Positions 1 through 9,184 of a DNA stretch of 64,000 bases are shown here, piece after piece. Each line of letters starts with the position of its first letter. Position 1 is the stretch's first letter. This stretch comes from Streptomyces lienomycini (GTDB lineage Bacteria > Actinomycetota > Actinomycetes > Streptomycetales > Streptomycetaceae): NCBI RefSeq assembly GCF_027947595.1, contig NZ_CP116257.1, forward strand, positions 2,790,001 through 2,854,000, given 5' to 3'. The notes below the pieces were generated by a model. The model ran no database searches. It had not been told where the DNA came from and saw only the letters and a program-made list of their open reading frames with translations. Made by a program: the position numbers and the translations under genes.

Positions 1-219
1 GTCGTCAGCACCACCAACGGCCAGGGCTACGACATGGTGCCCTTCGGGACCGGCGTCATCGACTACACGACCTTCTTCTCCAGGGTCGGGCAGCGCAACT
101 ACCACAACCCGATGATCGAGGACGACAACTCACCGAGCGCCACCGACCCCTCCCAGTCCCTGCGGGAGGCCAAGATCAGCTACGACAACCTGGCGGCCCT
201 GCGCAAGCGTCGCCACTGA
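1..219 (+). CDS. Sugar phosphate isomerase/epimerase, C-terminal end (partial)
   Basis: The reading frame is open from the first base and stops with TGA at 217-219, so only the last 72 residues are visible. They include GQGYDMVPFGTGVIDYTTFF, a segment that I associate with the C-terminus of xylose isomerase-like TIM-barrel proteins annotated as sugar phosphate isomerase/epimerase, where a VPFGxGxIDY stretch follows the metal-binding part. The last part is polar and ends in RKRRH. The metal ligands and any signal peptide lie outside the window, so substrate and location cannot be judged. The gene converges with the oxalate transporter gene, and a strong hairpin separates them. Confidence 0.7.
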   Translation, partial: VVSTTNGQGYDMVPFGTGVIDYTTFFSRVGQRNYHNPMIEDDNSPSATDPSQSLREAKISYDNLAALRKRRH

Positions 220-234
220 TCCGAGGCACCACGA

Positions 235-287
235 CACGGACCGGGCGGTCCCTTCCGCGTACTGAGGGAGGGACCGCCCGGTCCGTG
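235..287. terminator. Bidirectional hairpin terminator between convergent genes
   Basis: A perfect 18-bp inverted repeat (235-252 with 270-287) has a 17-nt loop whose ends can extend the stem by a few more pairs. It lies just past the stop of the epimerase gene and before the end of the convergent transporter gene. There is no U tract, which is usual for actinobacterial terminators. Confidence 0.85.
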
Positions 288-318
288 CGAAGCAGGCTTC
301 GTCAGGTCGCCCCTCACC

Positions 319-1698
319 TCACCCCTCGCCGAGCGGCCGGGGATTGGGCGTGACGCGCTTGTCCTTCGAACGCCCCGGCGGCCGCAGGGACAGCGCCACG
401 AACCCGGCGAAGATCGAGATGCATCCCGCCAGCGTGTAGGCGCCGTTGTAGCCCCAGGCACCGACCACCACGGAGCCCATGCCCGCGCCCAGACCGGAGA
501 CGAGCTTGGAGCTGTAGACCATCCCGTAGTTGGTGGCGTTGTTGTTCTCGCCGAAGTAGTCCGCCGTCAGCGCCGCGAACATCGGGAAGATGGCGCCGCC
601 GCCGAAACCGGATATCGCGGAGAAGACCAGGAACAGCGGCAGGTTCTTGGTCTCGGCCGCCAGGATGATGCCGAACTGGGCGAGGCCCAGGATCGCGCAC
701 ACGTAGAGCAGGCACTGCTTGCGGCCGTACAGGTCGGAGAGCCAGCCGATGACGCCGCGACCGGTGCCGTTGACGATCGCCTTCAGCGACATCGCGGTGG
801 CCACGATCCCGGCCGCGAAGCCCGCGTCCTCGCCGATGTCGACCTGGAAGGCGATACCGAAGATGTTCACGCCGGACGTACAGGCGAGGCAGAACCACAT
901 CAGCGCCACCCGGCCGGTCCGCCAGGCCTCCAGCGGGGAGTACTGCTTGACGGCCGGGGGGTTCTTCGCCAGCGAACGCCGGGCCCGCGGGTCGTTCGGC
1001 GGGTTCAGCGGATCGACGGCGGCCGGCCACCAGTTCTTCGGCGGGTCACGGAAGTAGAAGCCGGCGAAGGCCACCATCGCGGCGAGGAAGACACCCGCCG
1101 AGACCAGCACCCAACGGAAGTTCGAGCCGTCCATGTAGCCGTGGAAGATGAAGACGAACGGCACCGAACCGTAGGCGAAGCCACCGTTGACGAATCCCGT
1201 CTTGCCGCCCCTGCGCTCCGGATACCACTTGCCGACCATGTTGACGCAGGTCGCGTACACCATGCCCGCGCCCATGCCGCTGAACACACCGAAGCCGATG
1301 AAGGCGAAGGCGACGTGCGGCGCGAACGCCAGCGAGAGATAGCCGAGCAGCGTGCCGGCCGCACCCAGCATCATCGCCCAGCGCGCCGGCAGTTTGCCGT
1401 TCTCACGCAGCCGACCCGCCGGAAAGGCGACCGCGGCCTGGCAGAACACCCAGGCGGTCATCATCCAGTAGATGCTGCCGCTGGACCAGTTGTGCGCCTC
1501 GTGCAACGTGTCCTCGGCGGACGCGAACGCGTACTCGGCGGAGGAGATGCCCATCATGCCGATCCAGGGCAGGATCACCATCCACTTGCGCTTGCGCCCC
1601 ATGATGTCGATGTCGGACTCGCCCACGCGATAGACGCGTCCGTTCCGGTCGGTCACCTCCCGGTAGCCGGCGACCCGTGTGACATCGGTGGTTGTCAT
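319..1698 (-). CDS. oxlT: OFA-family MFS transporter, probable oxalate/formate exchanger
   Basis: This 459-residue membrane protein of the major facilitator superfamily has about 12 hydrophobic segments. The two halves are joined by a cytoplasmic loop near residues 215-255 (FRDPPKNWWPAAVDP to KQYSPLEAW). The DPP-NWWP and SPLEAW-type motifs and a GMGAGMVYA helix are characteristic of the oxalate:formate antiporter family. The ATG at 1698 is preceded by AAGGGG. It lies downstream of the oxc, frc and CoA-ligase genes but is separated from them by 123 bp with a strong hairpin, so it may have its own promoter. Expected role: oxalate uptake, perhaps in exchange for formate made by Frc/Oxc. OFA members also carry other anions, so the substrate rests on context. 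Confidence 0.85.
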   Translation of the reverse strand: MTTTDVTRVAGYREVTDRNGRVYRVGESDIDIMGRKRKWMVILPWIGMMGISSAEYAFASAEDTLHEAHNWSSGSIYWMMTAWVFCQAAVAFPAGRLRENGKLPARWAMMLGAAGTLLGYLSLAFAPHVAFAFIGFGVFSGMGAGMVYATCVNMVGKWYPERRGGKTGFVNGGFAYGSVPFVFIFHGYMDGSNFRWVLVSAGVFLAAMVAFAGFYFRDPPKNWWPAAVDPLNPPNDPRARRSLAKNPPAVKQYSPLEAWRTGRVALMWFCLACTSGVNIFGIAFQVDIGEDAGFAAGIVATAMSLKAIVNGTGRGVIGWLSDLYGRKQCLLYVCAILGLAQFGIILAAETKNLPLFLVFSAISGFGGGAIFPMFAALTADYFGENNNATNYGMVYSSKLVSGLGAGMGSVVVGAWGYNGAYTLAGCISIFAGFVALSLRPPGRSKDKRVTPNPRPLGEG

Positions 1699-1774
1699 GT
1701 CAATCGCACCCCTTGCGTCGAAAGTTCTGGCCAGCGCCCCCTGTCCAATGCCTTTCGTGCGCGCGCGGGACCCC

Positions 1775-1808
1775 GGGGCCGGCCGACGCGCACCCGTCGG
1801 CCGGCCCC
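1775..1808 (-). terminator. Hairpin between CoA ligase and transporter genes
   Basis: A perfect 13-bp stem (1775-1787 with 1796-1808) with an 8-nt loop lies 14 bp past the stop of the CoA ligase gene in the leftward operon. It is probably a terminator or attenuator that lowers or separates expression of the downstream transporter gene. Confidence 0.7.
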
Positions 1809-1821
1809 TCGCCGTCTCACG

Positions 1822-4020
1822 TCATGAACCGCCCCCCGACGTCCCGCCCGTCTCCCGCCGCCGCCTGACGGAGGGGCCTTCGGCCCCCAGCTTCGATGCG
1901 GCCCGCGCCCACCGGTACTTGGCGCCCAGGACGGCCACCGGCTTCTCGGTCGTGTACGGGTACGCCACGACCCCGCGCTCGAAGAGGTACTGGCACGCCT
2001 CCTCCACCTCCACGTCGCCCGCGAGAGAGGCCACCACCGGCTTCTCGATCCCGCGCGCGCGGAACTCGGCCACCACGCGCGCGGTGAGTTCGGCGAACAC
2101 CATGGGAGGCGTGACGATGGTGTGCCAGTAGCCGAGGACGAGCGCGTGGATGCGCGGGTCCTCCATGCCGAGCCGGATCGTCGCCTCGTACGTCGACGGC
2201 GGCTCGCCCCCCGTGATGTCCACCGGGTTGCCCGCCGCCCCGAAGGGCGGGATGAAGGCGCGGAACGCCGTGTCCAGGTCCGGCGGTATCTCCATCAGCG
2301 ACAGCCCGTTGTCCGTCACCGCGTCGGAGAGCAGCACCCCGCTGCCGCCGGCCCCCGTGATGATGACCACGTTGTCGCCCCGGGGAGCGGGAAGCACCGG
2401 CAACGCGCGCGCGTACTCCAGCATCTCGTTCAGCCCCGGCGCCCGGATGACGCCGGCCTGCCGCAGGATGTCGTCGTACACGGCGTCGTCCCCGGCGAGC
2501 GCCCCGGTGTGCGATCCGGCGGCCTTCGCACCCGCCGCCGTACGGCCCGCCTTGAGCACCACGACCGGCTTCTTCGGCACGGTCGCCCGCGCGGCCTCGA
2601 CGAAGGCCCGGCCGTCCTTGAGGTCCTCCAGGTGCATCGCGATGCACTCGGTGCGCGGGTCCTCGCCGAACCAGGTCAGCAGGTCGTCCTCGTCCAGGTC
2701 CGACTTGTTGCCCAGGCCCACGATCGCCGACACGCCGGTCTTCGTGGTCCGCGCGAAGCCCAGGATCGCCATCCCGATACCGCCCGACTGAGAGGTCAGC
2801 GCGACTCCGCCCTTCACGTCGTACGGCGTGCAGAACGTGGCGCACAGGTCCTGCCAGGTCGAGTAGTAGCCGTAGATGTTCGGGCCGAGCAGCCGGATGC
2901 CGTGCCGCTCGGCGACCGCCACGACCTCGTCCTGGAGCGCCTGCTCACCGGTCTCGGCGAAGCCGGAGGGGATGAGCACGGCGTTGGGGATCCGTTTGCG
3001 TCCCACCTCCTCCAGGGCCGCCGCCACGAACCGCGCGGGGATCGCGAAGACCGCCACATCCACCTCACCGGGAACGTCGGTGACACTCTTGTACGCCTTG
3101 CGGCCCAAGATGTCATCGGCCCTGGGGTTCACCGGGTGGATCTCACCCGCGAAACCGCCGTCGACGAGGTTGCGCATCACCGAGTTGCCGATCTTCCCCG
3201 GCTCGCCCGACGCGCCGATCACCGCGACCGAAGTGGGCTGCATCAGGCGGCGCATCGAGGTGAGGATCTCCTCGCGCGTGTACCGGCGCCGTTCCTTCGG
3301 CGTGCCGGTCGCCAGGATCACCCGGATGTCGGCGGCGACCGCGCCCTCGGGCGTGGCGATCACCGGGTTGAGGTCCACCTCGGCGATCTCCGGGAAGTCG
3401 GCGACCAGCTCGGAGACCCGGCGGATCTGCTCCGCCACCGCCCACCGGTCCACCCCGGCCTGCCCCCGCACCCCGCGCAGCACCTCGGCCGCCCGGATCG
3501 AGTCCAGCATCGACAGCGCCTCGTCGGCGTCCACGGGCGCCAGCCGGAAGGTGACGTCCTTGAGGACCTCGACCAGCACCCCGCCGAGCCCGAACGCCAC
3601 CACCTTCCCGAACGTCGGATCGGTGACCGCCCCGACGATGACCTCCTGCCCCTGCGGCAGCAGCTCCTGGACCTGCACGCCCTCGATCCGGGCGGAGGCG
3701 TCGTACGCGCGCGCGTTGTCGACGATCCGGCAGAACGCCGCCCGCACGTCCGCCGCGCCGTCCACGCCGACGACCACCCCGCCGGCGTCGGTCTTGTGCA
3801 GGATGTCCGGCGACACGATCTTCATCACCACCGGTCCGCCGAACCGCGCCGCACACGCGACCGCCTCGTCGACGTCCCGCGCCAGCTCCTCGCCCGGTAC
3901 GGCGATCCCGTAGGCGTCGGCGAGCACCTTGCCCTCGGGCGCGGTGAGCGCGGTACGCCCCTCGCCCCGTACGGCGTCCAGGAGCTCGCGCACCCGCGTC
4001 CGGCGGTCCTCGGCCATCAC
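1822..4020 (-). CDS. NDP-forming acyl-CoA synthetase (acetate--CoA ligase family)
   Basis: This 732-residue fusion protein of the ADP-forming acyl-CoA synthetase family has domains in this order: an ATP-grasp domain (about 15-240; KIVSPDILHKTDAGGV), a CoA-binding Rossmann domain (about 262-365; VAVIGASGEPGKIGN), and succinyl-CoA-ligase-like domains (about 395-690). The phosphohistidine loop GSHTGALAG is intact, with His504. The family interconverts acyl-CoA + ADP + Pi and acid + CoA + ATP. The GTG at 4020 is 1 bp from the frc stop; an ATG at 4017 is equally possible. Coupling to frc and oxc suggests that it acts on formyl-CoA, oxalyl-CoA or a similar short acyl-CoA, perhaps conserving energy as ATP. 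The true substrate is not visible from sequence. Confidence 0.85.
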   Translation of the reverse strand: MMAEDRRTRVRELLDAVRGEGRTALTAPEGKVLADAYGIAVPGEELARDVDEAVACAARFGGPVVMKIVSPDILHKTDAGGVVVGVDGAADVRAAFCRIVDNARAYDASARIEGVQVQELLPQGQEVIVGAVTDPTFGKVVAFGLGGVLVEVLKDVTFRLAPVDADEALSMLDSIRAAEVLRGVRGQAGVDRWAVAEQIRRVSELVADFPEIAEVDLNPVIATPEGAVAADIRVILATGTPKERRRYTREEILTSMRRLMQPTSVAVIGASGEPGKIGNSVMRNLVDGGFAGEIHPVNPRADDILGRKAYKSVTDVPGEVDVAVFAIPARFVAAALEEVGRKRIPNAVLIPSGFAETGEQALQDEVVAVAERHGIRLLGPNIYGYYSTWQDLCATFCTPYDVKGGVALTSQSGGIGMAILGFARTTKTGVSAIVGLGNKSDLDEDDLLTWFGEDPRTECIAMHLEDLKDGRAFVEAARATVPKKPVVVLKAGRTAAGAKAAGSHTGALAGDDAVYDDILRQAGVIRAPGLNEMLEYARALPVLPAPRGDNVVIITGAGGSGVLLSDAVTDNGLSLMEIPPDLDTAFRAFIPPFGAAGNPVDITGGEPPSTYEATIRLGMEDPRIHALVLGYWHTIVTPPMVFAELTARVVAEFRARGIEKPVVASLAGDVEVEEACQYLFERGVVAYPYTTEKPVAVLGAKYRWARAASKLGAEGPSVRRRRETGGTSGGGS

Positions 4021-4021
4021 G

Positions 4022-5254
4022 TCAGATCACCCCGCTCGACTTGAGCAGCCGCAGTTCCTCGTCACCGAGCCCCAGCTCGCCGACGTAGACCTCTTCGTTG
4101 TGCTCGCCCAGCAGGGGTGAGCTGGTCACCTTCACGGGGGAGTCGGAGAGCTTCAGCGGGCTGCCGACGGTCACGAACTCGCCCCGCTCGGGATGGGGGA
4201 CGGTGACGACCATCTCGTTGGCGACCAGCGAGTCGTCCTCGATGATCTCCTTCGTGGACAGGATCGGCCCGCACGGGATGTTGTGGGCGTTCAGCCGCTC
4301 CAGCACCTCCCACTTGGGCAGGGTCGACGACCACTCCTCGATCAGCTGGAACATCTTGCCCAGCTTCGGCAGCCGCGCCCGCGGGGTCGCCCACTCGGGG
4401 TCGTCGGCCAGCTCGGGCCGGCCGATCAGCTCGCACAGTGGCTGCCAGCCGACCGGCTGGACGATGACGTACACGTAGTCGTTGGGGCCGCCCGGGGCGC
4501 ACTTGACCGCCCACCCGGGCTGCCCGCCGCCGGACGCGTTGCCGGACCGGGGAACCTCGTCGCCGAAGTCCTCGTTGGGATATTCGGCGAGTGGACCATG
4601 GGTCAGGCGCTGCTGGTCGCGCAGCTTCACCCGGCAGAGGTTGAGCACCGCGTGCTGCATGGCCACGTTCACCCGCTGACCACGTCCGGTGTGCTCCCGC
4701 TGGTAGAGGGCGGCGAGGATGCCCGCCACGACGTGGACGCCCGTGCCCGAGTCCCCGATCTGGGCCCCCGTCGCCAGCGGCGGCCCGTCCTCGAATCCGG
4801 TGGTGGACATCGATCCGCCCATGGCCTGCGCGACGACCTCGTACGCCTTGAAAGCGGTGTACGGGCCCTCGCCGAACCCCTTGACGGAGGCATAGACGAT
4901 CCGTGGATTGATCTCCTTGACGCGGTCCCAGGTGAACCCCATCCGGTCGACCGCGCCCGGCCCGAAGTTCTCGACCATGACGTCCGAGCGCCGGATCAGC
5001 TCGGTGAGGATCTCCTTGCCGCGTTCGGTCTTGGTGTTGAGGGTGATGCTCCGCTTGTTGCAGTTGAGCATCGTGAAGTAGAGGGAGTCGACGTCCGGCA
5101 GATCGCGCAGCTGCCCCCGCGTGATGTCACCGCTCGGCGCCTCCAGCTTCACGACGTCCGCGCCGAGCCAGGCGAGCAACTGGGTCGCCGACGGCCCGGA
5201 CTGCACATGGGTCATGTCCAGGACGCGGACGCCCTCAAGAGCCTTCGCTGTCAT
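4022..5254 (-). CDS. frc: Formyl-CoA:oxalate CoA-transferase (formyl-CoA transferase)
   Basis: This 410-residue class III (CaiB/BaiF) CoA-transferase moves CoA from formyl-CoA to oxalate, giving oxalyl-CoA and formate. It closely follows the Oxalobacter formyl-CoA transferase pattern as I remember it: an N-terminal [11 protein letters not shown], then [34 protein letters not shown], the catalytic aspartate in GDSGTGVH (Asp168), and a glycine-rich active-site loop SGGGQPGW. The match extends well beyond generic CaiB/BaiF members, so the assignment is strong. The ATG at 5254 is 11 bp after the oxc stop, and the stop is 1 bp from the CoA ligase start, so the three genes are translated from one message. 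The product is cytoplasmic and normally a dimer. Confidence 0.93.
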   Translation of the reverse strand: MTAKALEGVRVLDMTHVQSGPSATQLLAWLGADVVKLEAPSGDITRGQLRDLPDVDSLYFTMLNCNKRSITLNTKTERGKEILTELIRRSDVMVENFGPGAVDRMGFTWDRVKEINPRIVYASVKGFGEGPYTAFKAYEVVAQAMGGSMSTTGFEDGPPLATGAQIGDSGTGVHVVAGILAALYQREHTGRGQRVNVAMQHAVLNLCRVKLRDQQRLTHGPLAEYPNEDFGDEVPRSGNASGGGQPGWAVKCAPGGPNDYVYVIVQPVGWQPLCELIGRPELADDPEWATPRARLPKLGKMFQLIEEWSSTLPKWEVLERLNAHNIPCGPILSTKEIIEDDSLVANEMVVTVPHPERGEFVTVGSPLKLSDSPVKVTSSPLLGEHNEEVYVGELGLGDEELRLLKSSGVI

Positions 5255-5265
5255 GGGCCTTCACC

Positions 5266-6948
5266 TCACTTGTACATCGTCTGGTTCATGGTTCCGGGGG
5301 CGTACGCGTCCGGGTCCACCCAGACGTTGATCAGGGACGGCTTGCCGGACTCGCGGGCCCGGCGCAGTGCCGGGCCGATGTCGGCGGGGTCGCGGACCTC
5401 CTCGCCGTGGCCGCCCAGCATCCGGGCGAACCGGTCGTAGGGGACGTCGCCGAGCGTGTTGCCGACCCGCTCGCGCTCCTTGCCGTACTTGGCGGCCTGG
5501 CCGTAGCGGATCTGGTTCATCGAGGAGTTGTTGCCGACGATGCCGACGAAGGGGAGGTCGTAACGGACGAGGGTCTCGAAGTCCCAGCCGGTGAGCGAGA
5601 AGGCGCCGTCGCCGAAGAGGGCGACGACCTCCTTGTCGGGGCGTGCCTGCTTGGCGGCCAGCACGAAGGGGACGCCGACGCCGAGCGTGCCGAGCGGTCC
5701 CGGGTCCATCCAGTGGCCCGGTGACTTGGGCTGCACGACCTGACCGGAGAAGGTGACGATGTCGCCGCCGTCGCCGATGTAGACCGAGTCCTCGGTGAGG
5801 AAGTCGTTGATCTCGCTGACCAGCCGGTACGGGTGGATGGGCGAGGCGTCCGACCGGAGCTGCGGCAGCCGCTTGTCCAGCGCCGTCTGCTCGGCCGCGC
5901 GCAGTTCGTCCAGCCACTCCTTGCGCTTCGACGCGCCCCCGTTGAGCCGACCGGACGCGGCCTCGGTCACCGACTTCAGCACCAGCCCCGCGTCGCCGAC
6001 GATGCCGAGGTCGATGTCGCGGTTCTTGCCGACGGTGCGGTAGTCGAGGTCGATCTGCACGACGGTCGCCTCGGGGGAGAGCCGCTTGCCGTAGCCCATG
6101 CGGAAGTCGAAGGGCGTGCCGACGATGACGATCACGTCGGCGTTGGAGAAGGCGTAGCGCCGCGAGAGCTGGAAGTGGTGCGGGTCGCCCGGCGGCAGGG
6201 TGCCGCGGCCGGCGCCGTTCATGTACGCCGGTACGTTGAGCGTGCGCACCAGTTCGACGGCGGCCTCGGTCGCCCGGGTCGTCCACACCTGGCTGCCGAG
6301 CAGGATGGCAGGCTTCTCGGCGTGCACCAGCAGGTCGGCGAGCTTCTCGACCGCCTCCGGGTCACCGGCCGACCGGGTGGAGGCACGGTAGGCCCCGGCC
6401 TGCGGCACCCGTGCCTTCTCCGCCGGCACCTTGGCGTCCAGGACGTCACGCGGGATCTCCAGGAAGGACGGCCCGGGGGCGCCGTGGTAGCACTCGCGGA
6501 ACGCCATCGACACCATGTCCGCCGCCCGCGCCGTGTCGGGCACGCTCGCCGCGAACTTGGTGATCGGCGTCATCATGTCGACGTGCGGCAGGTCCTGGAG
6601 CGAACCCATCTTGTGCTGGGTGTGGGCGCCCTGGCCGCCTATCAGCAGCATGGGCGACTCGGCGCGGAAGGCGTTGGCGACCCCGGTGACGGCGTCGGTG
6701 GTCCCCGGACCCGCGGTGACCACCGCGCAGCCGGGTTTGCCGGTGATGCGGGCGTAGCCGTCGGCGGCGTGCGCGGCGACCTGCTCGTGGCGTACGTCGA
6801 CGACCTCGATGCCCTCGTCGACGCAGCCGTCGTAGATGTCGATGATGTGGCCGCCGCACAGTGTGTAGATGCGGTCGACCCCCTCGGCCTTGAGTGCCTT
6901 GGCGACGAGGTGACCGCCGGAAATGACGTCCTGGGTGTCGTCGGGCAT
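5266..6948 (-). CDS. oxc: Oxalyl-CoA decarboxylase (ThDP enzyme)
   Basis: This 560-residue ThDP-dependent enzyme of the acetolactate synthase/2-hydroxyacyl-CoA lyase superfamily has the usual three domains. The activating glutamate lies in VRHEQVAAHAADGYAR. The ThDP/Mg motif starts GDGAFSLTGWDFE and ends in the NN pair of GIVGNNSS. Oxalyl-CoA decarboxylase turns oxalyl-CoA into formyl-CoA and CO2, and the length matches the family. An open frame runs up to 7116, but the ATG at 6948 is preferred: it has an AGGA sequence 8-10 nt upstream, and the extra 56 codons run back across the divergent promoter and operator. Its place immediately before frc decides between this and a related 2-hydroxyacyl-CoA lyase. 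Confidence 0.9.
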   Translation of the reverse strand: MPDDTQDVISGGHLVAKALKAEGVDRIYTLCGGHIIDIYDGCVDEGIEVVDVRHEQVAAHAADGYARITGKPGCAVVTAGPGTTDAVTGVANAFRAESPMLLIGGQGAHTQHKMGSLQDLPHVDMMTPITKFAASVPDTARAADMVSMAFRECYHGAPGPSFLEIPRDVLDAKVPAEKARVPQAGAYRASTRSAGDPEAVEKLADLLVHAEKPAILLGSQVWTTRATEAAVELVRTLNVPAYMNGAGRGTLPPGDPHHFQLSRRYAFSNADVIVIVGTPFDFRMGYGKRLSPEATVVQIDLDYRTVGKNRDIDLGIVGDAGLVLKSVTEAASGRLNGGASKRKEWLDELRAAEQTALDKRLPQLRSDASPIHPYRLVSEINDFLTEDSVYIGDGGDIVTFSGQVVQPKSPGHWMDPGPLGTLGVGVPFVLAAKQARPDKEVVALFGDGAFSLTGWDFETLVRYDLPFVGIVGNNSSMNQIRYGQAAKYGKERERVGNTLGDVPYDRFARMLGGHGEEVRDPADIGPALRRARESGKPSLINVWVDPDAYAPGTMNQTMYK

Positions 6949-6999
6949 GACGAAGTCCTGTCCCTTCACGAGGGGTTGGGTCGCTCTCGCGGTACATTG

Positions 7000-7023
7000 C
7001 ATACAGTCGACGAATACTGTATG
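7000..7023. promoter_or_regulatory. Inverted-repeat operator in the oxc-sucC divergent region
   Basis: A perfect 8-bp inverted repeat (CATACAGT at 7000-7007 and ACTGTATG at 7016-7023, 8-bp spacer) lies in the 143 bp between the oxc start at 6948 and the sucC start at 7092. It stands out as an AT-richer patch in GC-rich DNA. Its half-sites resemble those bound by GntR/FadR-type regulators. It could control both divergent operons. No regulator gene lies next to it in the window. Confidence 0.65.
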
Positions 7024-7091
7024 AAGCTTGTTATCCCGCATCCGGTGGGTGGTGTCCAGGGGGCGTGCGGCACTTTCAGTCAGGAGCCGAA

Positions 7092-8243
7092 ATGGACCTG
7101 TACGAACACCAGGCAAGGGAACTCTTCGAAGAACACGGCATCGTGGTGCCGAGGGCCGAGGTCACCGACTCGCCCGCACGGGCCCGCGACATCGCCCGCG
7201 CGCTCGGCGGACGCGCCGTCGTGAAGGCGCAGGTCAAGACCGGCGGGCGGGGCAAGGCGGGCGGAGTGCGGCTCGCCGCGGACCCCGCCGAGGCCGAGGA
7301 GGCGGCGCGGCACATCCTCGGCATGGACATCAAGGGGCACACGGTCGGCACCGTCATGCTGGCCGAACCCTGCGACATCGAGCGGGAGTTCTACGTCTCC
7401 TACGTCCTCGACCGCGCGGCCGGCCGCTTCCTCGCGATCGCCTCCGCGGAAGGGGGCATGGACATCGAGGAGGTCGCCGCCCAGCGCCCCGAAGCCGTCG
7501 CCCGGATTCCCGTCGACCCCGCCGTGGGCGTGCACACGGCCACCGCGGTACGCATCGCCGACGCCGCGGGACTGCCCCCGCAGACCGTCGACACCCTGGT
7601 GCGGCTGTGGAAGGTGCTGGTCCGCGAGGACGCCCTCCTCGTCGAGGTGAACCCGCTGGTCAGGACCGTTGACGGCAGGATCGTGGCCCTCGACGGCAAG
7701 GTCACCCTCGACGACAACGCCCGCTTCCGCCAGTCCCGCTGGGGAGACGAGCAGTCGATGTCCGCCGACCCGCTGGAGGCGCGGGCCGGCGCCAAGGGCC
7801 TCAACTACGTCAAGCTGGACGGCGCGGTCGGCGTCATCGGCAACGGCGCCGGGCTGGTCATGTCGACACTCGACGTGGTCGCCGGCTGCGGTGCCCGCCC
7901 CGCCAACTTCCTCGACATCGGCGGGGGCGCCTCCGCCCGGGTCATGGCCGACGGGCTGTCCGTCGTGCTCTCCGACCCCGACGTGAGGTCCGTCCTCGTC
8001 AACGTCTTCGGCGGCATCACCGCCTGCGACGCGGTCGCCGACGGCATCGTCCGCGCCCTCGACGAGGTCCGGCTCACCAAACCGCTCGTCGTACGCCTCG
8101 ACGGCAACAACGCCGCCCGGGGCCGCGCCCTGCTCGACGCCCGCGCGCACCCCCTCGTCGAACAGGCCACCACCATGGACGGCGCCGCCCGCCGTGCCGC
8201 CCGGCTCGCCACCGCGGCGGCCACCGCCGGACAAGCCGGATAA
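7092..8243 (+). CDS. sucC: Succinyl-CoA synthetase beta subunit paralogue (ADP-forming type)
   Basis: This 383-residue ATP-grasp protein begins [17 protein letters not shown], as SucC does. It has the nucleotide-binding [15 protein letters not shown] segment, the VEVNPL metal-site motif and the FLDIGGGAS and [10 protein letters not shown] motifs of the C-terminal ligase domain. SucC and SucD together make succinyl-CoA + ADP + Pi from succinate, CoA and ATP, reversibly. The ATG at 7092 is chosen because an AGGAG lies just upstream and the protein then starts like the family; an upstream GTG at 7065 is less likely. It is probably a second, pathway-specific copy, because it heads an operon with sucD and an aldehyde dehydrogenase opposite the oxalate genes. 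Malate-CoA ligases have the same fold, so the acid used may not be succinate. Confidence 0.85.
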   Translation: MDLYEHQARELFEEHGIVVPRAEVTDSPARARDIARALGGRAVVKAQVKTGGRGKAGGVRLAADPAEAEEAARHILGMDIKGHTVGTVMLAEPCDIEREFYVSYVLDRAAGRFLAIASAEGGMDIEEVAAQRPEAVARIPVDPAVGVHTATAVRIADAAGLPPQTVDTLVRLWKVLVREDALLVEVNPLVRTVDGRIVALDGKVTLDDNARFRQSRWGDEQSMSADPLEARAGAKGLNYVKLDGAVGVIGNGAGLVMSTLDVVAGCGARPANFLDIGGGASARVMADGLSVVLSDPDVRSVLVNVFGGITACDAVADGIVRALDEVRLTKPLVVRLDGNNAARGRALLDARAHPLVEQATTMDGAARRAARLATAAATAGQAG

Positions 8244-8257
8244 GGAGACAGGACGAC

Positions 8258-9184
8258 ATGGCGATCTACCTCACCAAGGAGAGCAAGGTCCTCGTCCAGG
8301 GCATGACCGGATCCGAGGGCATGAAGCACACCCGCCGCATGCTGGCCGCGGGCACCGACGTCGTCGGCGGCGTCAACCCGCGCAAGGCCGGCCGCACCGT
8401 GGACTTCGACCACCGCACCGTCCCGGTCTTCGGATCGGTCCGCGAGGGCATCGAACGCACGGGCGCCGACGTCACGGTCGTCTTCGTACCGCCCGCCTTC
8501 GCCAAGGCCGCGGTCGTCGAGGCCGCCGACGCCGGTATCGGCCTCGCGGTCGTCATCACCGAGGGCATCCCGGTCCACGACTCCGTCGCCCTCACCGCCC
8601 ACGCCCGGGCCAAGGGCACCCGCGTCGTCGGACCCAACTGCCCCGGCCTGATCAGCCCCGGCCAGTCCAACGCGGGCATCATCCCGCCCAACATCACCAA
8701 GCCCGGCCGCATCGGCCTGGTCTCCAAGTCGGGCACGCTCACCTACCAACTCATGTACGAACTGCGCGACATCGGCTTCTCCACCTGTGTCGGCATCGGC
8801 GGCGACCCGGTCGTCGGCACCAGCCACATCGACTGCCTCGCCGCCTTCGAGGACGATCCCGACACCGAGCTGATCGTGCTCATCGGCGAGATCGGCGGCG
8901 ACGCGGAAGAGCGCGCGGCGGCCTACATCCGCGAGCACGTCACCAAGCCCGTCGTCGGCTACATCGCCGGGTTCACCGCGCCCGAGGGCCGGACCATGGG
9001 CCACGCCGGGGCGATCGTCTCCGGCTCGTCGGGCACGGCGCGGGCCAAGAAGGAGGCGCTGGAGGCGGCCGGCGTACGGGTCGGGAGTACGCCGACCGAG
9101 ACGGCGCGACAGGTACTCGAGGCACTCGGCCCAAGGGCAGGTGCCGCACAGGACGGCGCGGCCCGCGACGGAGCCCGCGCATGA
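8258..9184 (+). CDS. sucD: Succinyl-CoA synthetase alpha subunit paralogue
   Basis: This 308-residue partner of the preceding beta subunit has an N-terminal CoA-binding Rossmann domain ([20 protein letters not shown]), then [23 protein letters not shown] and [16 protein letters not shown]. It has the phosphohistidine loop [15 protein letters not shown] with His249. It keeps all the hallmarks of SucD, with a slightly long alanine-rich tail after residue 290. The ATG at 8258 has a good AAGGAG 11 bp upstream and is 14 bp after sucC. The stop overlaps the next ATG (ATGA at 9181-9184), so the aldehyde dehydrogenase is translationally coupled. It works as the heterodimer or heterotetramer with the beta chain in the cytoplasm. 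Confidence 0.87.
   Translation: MAIYLTKESKVLVQGMTGSEGMKHTRRMLAAGTDVVGGVNPRKAGRTVDFDHRTVPVFGSVREGIERTGADVTVVFVPPAFAKAAVVEAADAGIGLAVVITEGIPVHDSVALTAHARAKGTRVVGPNCPGLISPGQSNAGIIPPNITKPGRIGLVSKSGTLTYQLMYELRDIGFSTCVGIGGDPVVGTSHIDCLAAFEDDPDTELIVLIGEIGGDAEERAAAYIREHVTKPVVGYIAGFTAPEGRTMGHAGAIVSGSSGTARAKKEALEAAGVRVGSTPTETARQVLEALGPRAGAAQDGAARDGARA

Noticed and set aside
2122..4044. A 640-residue open frame on the plus strand opposite the CoA ligase gene
   Set aside because: Its translation is Arg/His/Asp-rich without motifs, whereas the minus strand has a complete, well-conserved ligase.
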